Origin: Streptomyces sp. BHT-5-2
Lineage (GTDB): Bacteria > Actinomycetota > Actinomycetes > Streptomycetales > Streptomycetaceae
DNA length: 64,000 bases
Direction: 5' to 3'
Assembly: GCF_019774615.1 (NCBI RefSeq)
Contig: NZ_CP081496.1
Span: 5,766,001-5,830,000, forward strand
Shown: positions 36,295 to 45,171 of the stretch, in pieces
Position numbering within the stretch: position 1 is the first letter of the stretch
How the letters are laid out: each line of letters begins with the position of its first letter
Position numbers and translations under genes: made by a program
The notes under the pieces: model-generated
Told to the model about the DNA's origin: nothing
Database searches by the model: none
What the model saw: only the letters and a program-made list of their open reading frames with translations

Positions 36295-38868
36295 CTACCG
36301 CGCGGCGTCGGCGGTGCGGACGTGCAACGCCCTGCGCAGGTCGTCGAGTTGGTCGACGAGGGTGCGCCGCAGGGCCGGTGTCGGGTCGCTCTCGGCCAGG
36401 CAGGTCTCGCCGAGGCGGAGGGTGGTGTCCTCGATGAAGGGGGTGGGGAAGGCGTTGCGTCCGGCGGCCCGGGCGAGGGCGGGGCCGCGGTGGGCGGCGA
36501 GGGCGGGGACGTCGGTGAAGTAGCGGGTGACGTAGGGGCGGAGCAGGTCCTGCTGTTCGGGGGCCCAGAAGCCGTTGGCGGTGGCGGTGAAGAGGTAGTT
36601 GGAGGGGGCGGTGTCCTCGTCGGTGGTGAACAGGGCTTCCCAGGCGGCCTGTTTGGCGGCCGGGTCGGGGAGGGCGGCGCGGCAGCGGGCGGCGCCTTCG
36701 CGGCCGGTGGCGCTCTGGTCGCGGGCGAGTTCGGCGTCGATGGCGGCGTGGAGTGCGTCGGTGGGTGCGGCGCCGAGAGTGGCGAGTCGGCCGAGGATGC
36801 GCCAGCGCAGTTCGTGGTCGAGGGCGGGGCCGCCGGGGACGCTGCCGTCGTCGAGCCAGCCCTGGATGCCTTCGGGGGTGGTGGCGCTGTCGATGAGGGT
36901 GCGGACGGCGGTCAGGCGGAGGCCGGCGGCGGGGCCGTGGCCGGGGCCTTCGGTGCGGCGCAGGAGGTCGCGGCCGAGGGCGGTGAGGGTGGTCAGGGCG
37001 GTGTGGCGGTCGGCGGGGGTGAGGTAGCGGTCGGCGATCTGGGTGCGGGCGAAGGCGAGGACGCCCTGGACGATGGCGAGGTCGGTCTCGTGCGGGAGGT
37101 GGTCGCGGGCGGCGTCGAGGTAGGCGGTGGGCGGGAGTTGGCCGTCGCGGACGAGGTCGCGGGCGGCGTTCCAGACGACGGCGCGGGTGAGCGGGTCGGG
37201 CAGCGAGGAGAGGCTGCGGGCGGCGGTCCGCCAGGAGGCGGGGTCGAAGCGGACCTTGGCGTAGGCGAGGTCGCCGTCGTTGAGGAGGACGAGGGCGGGG
37301 GCGGCCCGGGGGAAGGTGTGGCGGGTGGGGTCGCCGTCGGCGGGGATGTCGACGTCGAAGCGGTCGCGCGGGGTGAGCCGGTCGGGGTGGTGGGGGTCGG
37401 CGTCGTAGGTGCCGACGGCGATGCGGTGCGGGCGGTTGCCGGTGTGGGTGATGTCGAGGTGCCAGGTGCCGGGTTCCTCGGTGACGGCGGGGGTGAGGGT
37501 GTCGACACCGGTGGTGCGCAGCCAGCGTTCGGCCCAGGTGTGGACGTCGCGGTCGGTGGCGCGGGCGAGGGAGTCGAGGAAGTCGGCGAGGGTGGCGTTG
37601 CCGAAGCGGTGGCGGGCGAAGTGGTCGTTGATGCCGGCGAGGAAGTCCTTCTCGCCCATCCACGCGACGAGTTGGCGCAGGGCGGAGGCGCCCTTGGCGT
37701 AGGAGATGCCGTCGAAGTTGAGGAGGGCGGAGGCGGTGTCGGGGACGTCGTGGGGGGCGGGGGCGACGGGGTGGGTGGAGGGGCGCTGGTCGGCGTCGTA
37801 GCCCCAGCCCTTGCGGGCGACGGCGAAGTCGGTCCAGGTGTCGGTGCCCCACTTTCTGGGGGGAGTCCCCCCAGACCCCCCGCGGCCGGCTTCGGAGAGG
37901 ACCTGGTAGCCCATGTATTCGGCGAAGGACTCGTTGAGCCAGATGTCGTCCCACCACCGGAGGGTGACGAGGTCGCCGAACCACATGTGGGCCATTTCGT
38001 GGGCGATGACCACGCCGCGGGTCTGGCGTTCGGTGTCGGTGACGGCGGAGCGGAAGACGAAGTCGTCGCGGAACGTGACCAGGCCGGGGTTCTCCATGGC
38101 GCCGGCGTTGAATTCGGGGACGAACGCCTGGTCGTAGGAGTCGAAGGGGTAGGGCTCTTCGAAGATCTGGTGGTAGCGGTCGTAGCAGCGGCGGGTGATG
38201 TCGAGGATTTCCTCGGCGTCGGTGTCGAGGTGGGGGGCGAGGCTGCGGCGGCAGTGGATGCCGAAGGGCAGGCCGGCGTGTTCGGTGCGGACGGAGTGCC
38301 AGGGGCCGGCGGCGACGGCGACGAGGTAGGTGCTGATGCGGGGGGTGGTGGCGGCTTTCCAGGTGCCGTCGGGGAGTTGTCCGGTGCGGCCGTTGGCGAG
38401 GACGGTCCAGGTGGGCGGGGCGGTGACGGTCAGGTCGAAGGCGGCCTTGAGGTCGGGTTGGTCGAAGGCGCCGAAGACCCGCTGGATGTCGTCCATGAAG
38501 AGCTGGGTGTAGACGTAGCTCTCGCCGTCGGCGGGGTCGGTGAAGCGGTGCATGCCCTCGCCGGTGCGGGAGTAGCGCATGGTGGCGTCGAGGCGGAGCT
38601 CGTGGGGGCCGGCGGTCAGGCCGGTCAGGGGCAGGCGGTTGTCGTCGAGGGCGGCGGGGTCGAGGGGGCGGCCGTCGAGGGTCGCGGTGTGGAGTGTGAC
38701 GGGCCGGATCTCGACGAAGGTGTCGCCGGGTTCGACGGCGGTGAAGTGGATGACGGTGCGGGAGGTGAACTCCTCGTCGCCGTGGGTGAGGTCGAGGGCG
38801 ATCTCGTAGCGGTCGACGTGGATCCGGCGGGCGCGGGCTTCGGCTTCGGGACGCTGCAGTACGGGCAT
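36295..38868 (-). CDS. pepN: Aminopeptidase N
   Basis: Zinc metallo-aminopeptidase of family M1, 857 residues, cytoplasmic. The exopeptidase motif GAMENPGLVTF (about 255-265) precedes the zinc site HEMAHMWFGDLVTLRWWDD with the third ligand E in LNESFAEYMGYQ (about 290-325). The ERAP1-like C-terminal helical domain follows from about residue 515. Just after YMGYQVLSEA there is an extra stretch of roughly 12-15 residues (GRGGSGGTPPRKWGT) not present in relatives as I remember them; it is encoded by a G-rich hairpin and keeps the frame. No convincing ribosome site is seen at the ATG. The tail of the protein and its length are otherwise typical. Confidence 0.95.
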   Translation of the reverse strand: MPVLQRPEAEARARRIHVDRYEIALDLTHGDEEFTSRTVIHFTAVEPGDTFVEIRPVTLHTATLDGRPLDPAALDDNRLPLTGLTAGPHELRLDATMRYSRTGEGMHRFTDPADGESYVYTQLFMDDIQRVFGAFDQPDLKAAFDLTVTAPPTWTVLANGRTGQLPDGTWKAATTPRISTYLVAVAAGPWHSVRTEHAGLPFGIHCRRSLAPHLDTDAEEILDITRRCYDRYHQIFEEPYPFDSYDQAFVPEFNAGAMENPGLVTFRDDFVFRSAVTDTERQTRGVVIAHEMAHMWFGDLVTLRWWDDIWLNESFAEYMGYQVLSEAGRGGSGGTPPRKWGTDTWTDFAVARKGWGYDADQRPSTHPVAPAPHDVPDTASALLNFDGISYAKGASALRQLVAWMGEKDFLAGINDHFARHRFGNATLADFLDSLARATDRDVHTWAERWLRTTGVDTLTPAVTEEPGTWHLDITHTGNRPHRIAVGTYDADPHHPDRLTPRDRFDVDIPADGDPTRHTFPRAAPALVLLNDGDLAYAKVRFDPASWRTAARSLSSLPDPLTRAVVWNAARDLVRDGQLPPTAYLDAARDHLPHETDLAIVQGVLAFARTQIADRYLTPADRHTALTTLTALGRDLLRRTEGPGHGPAAGLRLTAVRTLIDSATTPEGIQGWLDDGSVPGGPALDHELRWRILGRLATLGAAPTDALHAAIDAELARDQSATGREGAARCRAALPDPAAKQAAWEALFTTDEDTAPSNYLFTATANGFWAPEQQDLLRPYVTRYFTDVPALAAHRGPALARAAGRNAFPTPFIEDTTLRLGETCLAESDPTPALRRTLVDQLDDLRRALHVRTADAAR
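37846..37886 (-). repeat. Hairpin repeat inserted in frame in pepN
   Basis: CTGGGGGGA and its reverse complement form a perfect 9-base-pair stem with a one-base centre at 37856-37874, flanked by G-rich sequence. I recall such G-rich hairpins as frequent intergenic repeats in Streptomyces. Here it lies in coding DNA, adding about a dozen residues after the zinc site. Outer limits are approximate. Confidence 0.6.
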
Positions 38869-38944
38869 GTGGTGCAGCTTGCCACGGCGGGGTGGCGGGG
38901 GTACGGGGGGTTTCGCGGGAACCGGGCGGAGGGGTTTTCGGGGG

Positions 38945-39820
38945 TCACTCCACTCTGGGCGGGTCCGCGGGGTCGGGTATCCGGGTGGACCAGCCGCCGG
39001 GGACGGTGCGGGTCTGGCGGTCGCGGAAGCGGGCGGGGGCGAGGCCGACGCGGCGGGTGAAGAGGCGGCTGAAGTAGGCGGGGTCGTCGTAGCCGACGCG
39101 GCGGGCGACGGCGGCGACGGGGAGTTCGGTGGCGACGAGGAGTTCCTTGGCGCGGCCGAGGCGGATGCCGAGGAGGTAGTCCTTGGGGCTGCAGCCGGCG
39201 CCGCGGCGGACGGCGGTGCGGAGTTCGGCGGGGGTCATGCCGTGCCGGGCGGCGTGTTCGGCGACGGAGAGGGGGAGGAAGGCGTCGCGGGCGAGGGCGG
39301 CGAGGACGGGCCGGCCGTCGGGGGCGGTGTCGGCGCGGGCGCGGCGGAGGGCGACGAGGAGTTCGTGGACGGCGGCGGCGGTCTCGACGTCCAGGAGGGG
39401 GTTGTCGCGGCGGGCGGCGCGGGCGATGCGGCCGATGGCGGCGCGGGCCGGTCCGGTGTCGGCGAGGGGGACGAGGGTCTGGTGCGGGTCGATGCAGCCG
39501 AGCTCGGTGTAGGTGTCGGTGGCGGGGCCGGTGAAGTCGACGAAGCTCTCGTCCCAGCCGGTGTCGGGGTCGGCGCCGTAGTGGTGGGGGACGCCGGGGA
39601 GCAGCCAGAGCAGGGCGGGGGCGGTGACGGTGCGGCGGTGGCCGTCGGGGGTGGTGCACCAGCCGCGGCCGGCGTGGACGACGACGGCGACGTGGTGGTC
39701 GAGGGTGCGGGGGCCGACGGGCGGCAGGGTGCCGTGCTGGAGGCCGACGCCGAGGCAGACCAGGCCGAGGCGGTGGTGGAGGGGGCTGGGGGTGAAGTAG
39801 CGCATCCAGGTGTGGTACAT
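38945..39820 (-). CDS. AraC-family transcriptional regulator
   Basis: A 291-residue regulator with an N-terminal cupin-like sensor domain (about 20-150; VVVHAGRGWCTTPDGHRRTV, LLPGVPHHYGAD) and two C-terminal helix-turn-helix units (about 190-285; SVAEHAARHGMTPAELRTAVRR and VAAVARRVGYDDPAYFSRLFTRRVG), the latter the AraC signature. Sensor domains of this kind often bind sugars. The ATG at 39820 has GGGAGG upstream at a slightly long spacing. It lies downstream of the GH101 gene on the same strand but behind a hairpin, so separate control is likely; regulation of GH101 is a reasonable guess only. Confidence 0.88.
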   Translation of the reverse strand: MYHTWMRYFTPSPLHHRLGLVCLGVGLQHGTLPPVGPRTLDHHVAVVVHAGRGWCTTPDGHRRTVTAPALLWLLPGVPHHYGADPDTGWDESFVDFTGPATDTYTELGCIDPHQTLVPLADTGPARAAIGRIARAARRDNPLLDVETAAAVHELLVALRRARADTAPDGRPVLAALARDAFLPLSVAEHAARHGMTPAELRTAVRRGAGCSPKDYLLGIRLGRAKELLVATELPVAAVARRVGYDDPAYFSRLFTRRVGLAPARFRDRQTRTVPGGWSTRIPDPADPPRVE

Positions 39821-39976
39821 GCCGGCGGGCCTCCCGTCGCCGTGTCGCTCCCTGGCACCGTCGGGTCGACGAACCGTCCGATCGCTTCCGATCTTCGTCC
39901 ATGGACCGGCGGGCCGCCAGAGGGCGGGATGGGGGCGTTCGGGAGGGGGCACGGGGGCGGCGGGGCGGTCGGGACG

Positions 39977-40024
39977 CCGCGGGCCGGGTGCCGGGGGCCG
40001 ACGGCCCCGACACCTGGCCCGCGG
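39977..40024 (-). terminator. Terminator after the GH101 gene
   Basis: A long GC-rich stem, CCGCGGGCC with its complement near the outside and GGTGCCGGGG-type inner arms with small mismatches, begins a few bases after the GH101 stop. Confidence 0.6.
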
Positions 40025-40032
40025 GCCCGCCT

Positions 40033-43000
40033 TCAGATCTCGGTCACCCGGAAGGCGTCGAGGACGAACTCCGCGGTGCCGTCGTCGCCGGTCTTGCGCA
40101 GGCCGACCCAGGCGTCGCCGTGCCGGGGCGCGGTGAACTCGTAGGCGTGGACGGCGGGTTGGGTGGCGACCGGGAGCGGCTGCCGGAGGAGTTCGCGGGT
40201 GGCGGGCGCGTCGACGGCGGTGATCCAGGCGTACTGCCCGGCCTTCTCGTTCTCGTAGCGGAAGGCGACGCGATAGCGGCGGCCGGGGACGAAGCGGACG
40301 GTGTGCGGGACGGTGCGGTGGACGAGGCCGGTGTTCTCGCCCCGGGACTTGAGGGACTGGCCGCCGTCGACGACGTCGTCGATCGCCTTGCCGTTCCAGC
40401 CGCGCCGGGTGTACGGGGCGTGGCGTCGGGCGATATGGGTGCGGGGGTCGGTGGAGCCGCCGGCGTCGCCCTTGACGAACGGGCCCCAGCCCTGCGGGAC
40501 GTGCTCGAAGTCCTCGGCGGCGAGGGTGCCTCGGGGCAGGGCGGGCCGGCCGGCCGGGACGACCCGGATGTTGTCGAAGCGGACGCGGGCCGGGCCGGCC
40601 GCCGCCCGCAGAGCGAGCGTGACGGGCCCGCCGCCCTCGGGCACCGTGAAGTACGTGAACATGCGCTGGAAGCGGGTGCCGTGCTTGCGGTCGGCGGCGA
40701 CGTGGTTGACGGCGGTGGAGGTGTCCGTCCAGTTGGCGGCGGTGACGCCGTCGCCGGTGCGTATCTCCAGGGATGCCCGGCGCCGCTCCCCCGCCGTGGC
40801 GCCGACCTCGACCTGCACGGACGCCGCGTAGCCGCCGGGTGCGAGGCGGGACAGGCGCTGGGAGACGGTGGCGGCGGCCCCGCCCGCGATGACGAGTTCG
40901 TAGTCGCCGAGGTCGCTGCGCTCCACGGATGCGGGCCCGGACACCTTCCAAGCTCCCTTCAGGGAGCCAGAGTTGAAGCCGGGGTCGTACAGCGGGGTGC
41001 CCTCGCCCCACTTCGGGTCGCGGTCGAGATCGCTGCGGTCGCGGTGGAGAACGTACGGCTGGTCGGCCTCGGCGTGGAGCGTCACCTTGCCGCCGCCCAC
41101 AGGAACGTGGGAGACGAAGACGCGGCCCTGGTCGGTGAGGCGGTACAGGGCGATCCGGCTGCGACCGGCCCAGCCGCGCGGCAGGGACCAACTGGTGCTG
41201 CCGCCCTTGGGGTTGTAGTGGTAGAGGCGGTCGGGGTCGGCGGCGCGGCGCGGTTCCCACGGCAGGAGGTAGCTGCCCGCGTCGTAGACGAGGCGGCCGT
41301 CGGTGGTGATGCGCCGGCTGCCGGACGCGTCGCTGACCGAGGTCGCCGGGTCCCCGAAGAACGTGATCTCGTGCTCGCCCCAGGTCTTGACGGGCTGCGC
41401 CTGGAGGTACTTGGCGGGCAGCGAGTCCGTCCAGATGAGGCGGTAGAAGGCGGTCCAGTCGGTCTTGCCGGTCCAGCCCTCGAAGTTGCCCATGCGGGGG
41501 ACGCCGAGGAGGGTGGGCCACTTGTCGGCGAAAACGTCCTTCTGGTGGTTGCGGATGAAGCGGATCAGCCGGGAGTTGATGCCGCGCGAGGTGTCCGGGC
41601 CGTAGTCGGTCTCGGTCGCCCAGTGCGACCACAGCGACGAGCGCTCGAAGCCGTGGCCCCATTCGCTCGTCACGTTCCAGCCCTGTTCGCGGAAGGTGCG
41701 CTGGAGGCGGTCGGAGGTCCAGCCGGACTCGCGGAAGACGTCGATGTAGAGGGTGTCGAGGGCGGGGTCGGTGTCCCGGCGCAGGTCGGCGAAGCGCTTG
41801 ATGATGTCGCCGGAGACGAGGTCGCGGCGCTGGTCGATGCGGTAGCTCTGGTCGAGCCAGTCCCACTGCTTGTTCGTCCTGTCGACGAGTTTCTCGGAGA
41901 AGGCGTGGGCGACGGGGTAGGACTCGGTGGCGTTGACGTGGACGGCGAAGTCGCTGTGCCACGACTTTCCCTTGCTGACGAGTGTGTTGAGGTCGGCGAG
42001 GCCGCCGGCGCGTTCGTTGTAGTTGCCCGCGTAGTCGGGGTGCGCGGAGTCGTGGCCCTCGGACTGGTAGCCCTTGAGGAGGGTGAACTGGCGCAGCCCG
42101 TCGGTGGCCAGTGCGATCCGTTTGACGTCGTCGAGGGTGGCGAGGAACGGATTGGTGGCCTGCGAGGCGAAGTTGAAGGGGATGTGCGGGACGACGCGCA
42201 GATGCTGCTCGTCGGTGCCGCGCGGGGTGACGGCGATGTCGCGGAAGGCGATCGCGGCGTCCTGCCAGTCGACCTTGCCGTCGCCGTTGCGGTCGCCGGT
42301 GATGATCACGGTGGCGTACGGGAGGGGTTCGGTGGCGTCGAGGGGGGAGGTGGCGGCGCGGTGGGTCCACTGGCCGGGGGCGAGGCGGGCGGCGGTGTGG
42401 CCGTCGCCGCGCACGGTCTCGTGCCAGAGGCGGCCGTTCTCCCAGGTGGTGCCGGCGGCGGGGTCCGGTCTGTCGTAGACGGTGTTGGTCTCGACGGCGC
42501 CGCCGAGCGTGTCGTGGGCGACGACGGCGTAGGCGCAGCCGGTGGGTCGGGCGGCGGGGCTGTCGGTCCGCGGTGTGACGAGGGTGTCGCCGCTGCTGGC
42601 CTTGTCGAGCTGGACGGTGGCGGCGAGCAGTGCGGCGCCGGGCTGGTCGCTGCGGACGGACAGCAGGGCGAGACCGGGGATCTGCAGGGTGCCGACGCGC
42701 AGTCCCGAGGTGTCGGCGATCCGTGTGACGCGCCAGTCGACGCGGTGCGCGTCCACGGTGATCGTCACGTCGATGGTGCTGCCGGCGGCCAGTTCGAGCC
42801 GGTAGTCGGCCCGGTCGGCGGCGAACTTCGCGGTGACCGCCGGGGTGTGGGGGACGCCGTCGATCAGGAGGGTGGCCACCGGGTCGGGCTGGGCGTGCAG
42901 GACGGCGCCGGTGGTGCGGTCGGTGTAGTCGAGGACGCGGGGGAAGGCGGGGTCGACGCGGACGTCCAGCGCGGTGGAGCGCAGCCGCACCGGCCCGGTG

Positions 43001-43110
43001 CGGGGTGCGGCGGTGGCGGTGCGAGTGCCGGGCGGGAGGGCGGTGGCGACGCCGGCGAGCGCGGTGGTGGCGACGAGCTGTCTGCGGCTGGGCCCTGGCT
43101 GTGCGGTCAC
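40033..43110 (-). CDS. Secreted GH101 endo-alpha-N-acetylgalactosaminidase
   Basis: A 1025-residue glycoside hydrolase that removes the Gal-GalNAc core-1 disaccharide from serine or threonine of mucin-type glycoproteins. The N-terminus (SRRQLVATTALAG, Ala-rich to about residue 35) is a twin-arginine signal. The beta-sandwich domain is followed by the TIM barrel: DTLYIDVFRESGW holds the likely nucleophile near residue 457, and TSEWGHGFE the acid/base glutamate near 483, matching the D/E pair of pneumococcal GH101. WTGKTDWTAFYRLIW and the C-terminal two carbohydrate-binding-like modules (about 710-860 and 880-1025) complete it. An AraC regulator follows and a two-component system lies downstream of neither but beside it, 120 bases away. 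Confidence 0.88.
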   Translation of the reverse strand: MTAQPGPSRRQLVATTALAGVATALPPGTRTATAAPRTGPVRLRSTALDVRVDPAFPRVLDYTDRTTGAVLHAQPDPVATLLIDGVPHTPAVTAKFAADRADYRLELAAGSTIDVTITVDAHRVDWRVTRIADTSGLRVGTLQIPGLALLSVRSDQPGAALLAATVQLDKASSGDTLVTPRTDSPAARPTGCAYAVVAHDTLGGAVETNTVYDRPDPAAGTTWENGRLWHETVRGDGHTAARLAPGQWTHRAATSPLDATEPLPYATVIITGDRNGDGKVDWQDAAIAFRDIAVTPRGTDEQHLRVVPHIPFNFASQATNPFLATLDDVKRIALATDGLRQFTLLKGYQSEGHDSAHPDYAGNYNERAGGLADLNTLVSKGKSWHSDFAVHVNATESYPVAHAFSEKLVDRTNKQWDWLDQSYRIDQRRDLVSGDIIKRFADLRRDTDPALDTLYIDVFRESGWTSDRLQRTFREQGWNVTSEWGHGFERSSLWSHWATETDYGPDTSRGINSRLIRFIRNHQKDVFADKWPTLLGVPRMGNFEGWTGKTDWTAFYRLIWTDSLPAKYLQAQPVKTWGEHEITFFGDPATSVSDASGSRRITTDGRLVYDAGSYLLPWEPRRAADPDRLYHYNPKGGSTSWSLPRGWAGRSRIALYRLTDQGRVFVSHVPVGGGKVTLHAEADQPYVLHRDRSDLDRDPKWGEGTPLYDPGFNSGSLKGAWKVSGPASVERSDLGDYELVIAGGAAATVSQRLSRLAPGGYAASVQVEVGATAGERRRASLEIRTGDGVTAANWTDTSTAVNHVAADRKHGTRFQRMFTYFTVPEGGGPVTLALRAAAGPARVRFDNIRVVPAGRPALPRGTLAAEDFEHVPQGWGPFVKGDAGGSTDPRTHIARRHAPYTRRGWNGKAIDDVVDGGQSLKSRGENTGLVHRTVPHTVRFVPGRRYRVAFRYENEKAGQYAWITAVDAPATRELLRQPLPVATQPAVHAYEFTAPRHGDAWVGLRKTGDDGTAEFVLDAFRVTEI

Positions 43111-43230
43111 GCGCGTCCTCCTCGGTGGCGGTGCGGCCTGTCGGCGGACAGCGTGCGGGGCGGGTGGGGCGCGGGGCCATGGACTCGGGGCGGGAGGTGT
43201 TGGACGGATGTGCGGCGGCGGTGCCGCGGG

Positions 43231-44388
43231 TCAGTCGCCGTCCGGGCCGGTGACGGGGAGGACGGCGGTGACCTGCCAGCCGCCTTCGGGGGCGGGGCCG
43301 GCGGTGAGGGTGCCGCCGAGGGCCTCGGCGCGTTCGGCGAGGCCGGCCAGGCCGAAGCCTCCGCCCCGGGCCTGTTCGGAGAGGCGGGCGGGGTCGCCGC
43401 CGTCGTTGGCGATGCGGAGTTCGACGCCGCGCGGGACGGTGTGCAGGGTGATCCGGACGGCGGTGGCGTCGGCGGCGTGCTTGCCGACGTTGGTGAGGGC
43501 CTCGCGGACGATGCGGTGGACGGCGGCGGATGCCTCGGGGGGCAGGGTGCGGTCCAGACCGGGTTCGAGGTCGAGGGTGACCGGCGGGCCGGTGCGGGCG
43601 AACGCGTCGGCGAGGGCGCGGACCTCGGCGAGCCCGGCGACCGGCGTGGTGCGGGCCTCGCCCTCGCGCAGCACCCGCACCAGGCGGCGCATGGCGGCGA
43701 GCGCCTCGCCGCCGGAGGTCTCGATGCGGGTGAAGGCCGCGCCGGCCCGCGGCCCGTCGAGTTCGGTGAAGCGGGCGGCGCGGGCCTGGACGACGATGCC
43801 GGTGACGTGGTGGGCGATGACGTCGTGCAGTTCCCTGGCCAGTTCCAGGCGTTCGGCGTCGCGGACCGCGGCCAGGTCGCGCAGCCGCTGGGCGTCCTGC
43901 CAGCGCAGGATCAGCGAGTAGGCGGTGACGACGACGGTCAGGACGCCGTAGAGGACGGTGAAGACGCCCAGCCGGATGTCCCGCATGGGGGCCAGGACGC
44001 AGGCCAGGCCGAGCAGGGGGCCGAGGACGGCGGCGGTGCGGCCGGGGGCGCCGCGCACCACGGCGGTGAGCAGGACGAGCAGGGCGATGCCCTCGCCCAG
44101 GCCCCAGACGCGCAGGACGTGCCGGCCGGGGATCAGGACGACGGAGGCGGTGAGGGAGACCGCGACGGCGATCCGGGCGCGGGTGGTGAGCGGGAGCCGG
44201 CGGTAGGGGACGGCGCACAGGCAGACCACGACGGCGGCGGCCACGACGACGGCGTGCGGCCGGGTGGGCTGCCGGGCGAGGACGACGGTCTCGACGGCGA
44301 CGAGGAAGAGCAGGACCGCGGCGAGGCCGGCCTTGGCGGCGGCGGCCTTGTGGGGGTGGGCGCGGGCCCACCCGGTCATCGGGCTCAT
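43231..44388 (-). CDS. Sensor histidine kinase (NarL/DesK-type partner)
   Basis: A 385-residue membrane kinase. About five to six hydrophobic segments over residues 15-165 form the sensor. The HisKA_3 dimerisation helix ELARELHDVIAHHVTGIVVQA carries the phospho-accepting His near residue 188, and the ATPase domain ends with NDGGDPARLSEQARGGGFGLAGLAERAEALGG-like N and G boxes (about 320-355). Start and upstream stop overlap (ATGA) with the response regulator, so they are translated together. The signal is unknown. It reads away from GH101 start by 120 bases on the same strand. Confidence 0.93.
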   Translation of the reverse strand: MSPMTGWARAHPHKAAAAKAGLAAVLLFLVAVETVVLARQPTRPHAVVVAAAVVVCLCAVPYRRLPLTTRARIAVAVSLTASVVLIPGRHVLRVWGLGEGIALLVLLTAVVRGAPGRTAAVLGPLLGLACVLAPMRDIRLGVFTVLYGVLTVVVTAYSLILRWQDAQRLRDLAAVRDAERLELARELHDVIAHHVTGIVVQARAARFTELDGPRAGAAFTRIETSGGEALAAMRRLVRVLREGEARTTPVAGLAEVRALADAFARTGPPVTLDLEPGLDRTLPPEASAAVHRIVREALTNVGKHAADATAVRITLHTVPRGVELRIANDGGDPARLSEQARGGGFGLAGLAERAEALGGTLTAGPAPEGGWQVTAVLPVTGPDGD

Positions 44389-45059
44389 TCGCCGGTGGCC
44401 AGCCCGGATTCCCAGGCCCAGGCGGCGATCTCGACGCGGTTGCGGGCGGCGAGTTTGGCCTGGACGTTGGCGAGGTGGGTCTTGACGGTGGAGAGCGAGA
44501 CGAAGAGTTCGTCGGCGATCTCGGCGTTGGTGCGGCCGGTGGCCAGGGCGCGGACGACCTGCTCCTCGCGGTCGGTGAGCGGTTCCAAGGGCGCCTTGGC
44601 GGGGGCGCGGCCGGTGCCGGGGCCCATGGTGCGCAGCAGCCGCAGCGTGATGGCGGGTGAGACGAGGGCGTCACCGGCGGCCGCGGCGCGCACCCCCTCG
44701 ACGAGCAGGGCGGGGCTGGCGTCCTTGAGGAGGAAGCCGTAGGCGCCGCCGTGCAGGGCGGCCTGCACGTACTCGTCGCGGTCGAAGGTGGTGACGATGA
44801 CGATCCGGGGGCGGTCGTGGAACTCGGGGTGGTCGGCGGCGCGCTCGGCGAGCCGGCGGGTGACCTCCAGGCCGTCCACTTCCGGCATCCGGATGTCGAG
44901 CAGCAGCACGTCGGGCTGGAGCCGTTCGACGGCGTCCAGGGCGGCGGCGCCGTCGGTGACGTCGTCGAGGACCTCGATGTCGGGCTGGCTCTCCAGGATC
45001 ATCCGGAAGCCCGTCCGGACCATCTCCTGGTCGTCGGCGATGACCACGCTGATCGGCAT
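44385..45059 (-). CDS. NarL-family response regulator
   Basis: A 224-residue regulator. The receiver domain (1-125) has the acidic pair D9/D10, phospho-acceptor D55 in VLLLDIRMPE, T in IVIVTTFD and K in FLLKDAS. The LuxR-type HTH (about 158-215; LTDREEQVVRALATGRTNAEIADELFVSLSTVKTH region) binds DNA as a dimer. ATG at 45059 follows GGAG closely; a longer frame to 45137 is not credible. It is the first gene of the coupled pair with the histidine kinase. Targets are unknown; the neighbouring GH101 and trypsin genes are candidates by position only. Confidence 0.93.
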   Translation of the reverse strand: MPISVVIADDQEMVRTGFRMILESQPDIEVLDDVTDGAAALDAVERLQPDVLLLDIRMPEVDGLEVTRRLAERAADHPEFHDRPRIVIVTTFDRDEYVQAALHGGAYGFLLKDASPALLVEGVRAAAAGDALVSPAITLRLLRTMGPGTGRAPAKAPLEPLTDREEQVVRALATGRTNAEIADELFVSLSTVKTHLANVQAKLAARNRVEIAAWAWESGLATGE

Positions 45060-45120
45060 GGCTCCATCGGAACCGCGGCGGGCGGGCCGTGCAAGCCGCG
45101 GCGGCGGATGGCGGAACGGG

Positions 45121-45150
45121 CCGGGGCCCGGGCACACCCCCGGGCCCCGG
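45121..45150 (-). terminator. Terminator after the trypsin gene
   Basis: CCGGGGCCCGGG and its exact reverse complement form 12-base arms with a six-base loop, 21 bases past the stop. Confidence 0.8.
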
Positions 45151-45171
45151 CCGTCGCGGCTGCGGGCCGGG

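Noticed and set aside
38945..44674. A 1909-codon open frame on the minus strand
   Set aside because: Only its first 291 codons at the low end (the AraC regulator) are real. The rest runs antisense-like out of frame through GH101 and the kinase, is Arg/Pro-rich and follows from high GC.
39901..44742. A 1613-codon open frame on the plus strand
   Set aside because: Mirror frame of GH101 and the two-component genes; Gly/Val/Asp-rich with no domain.
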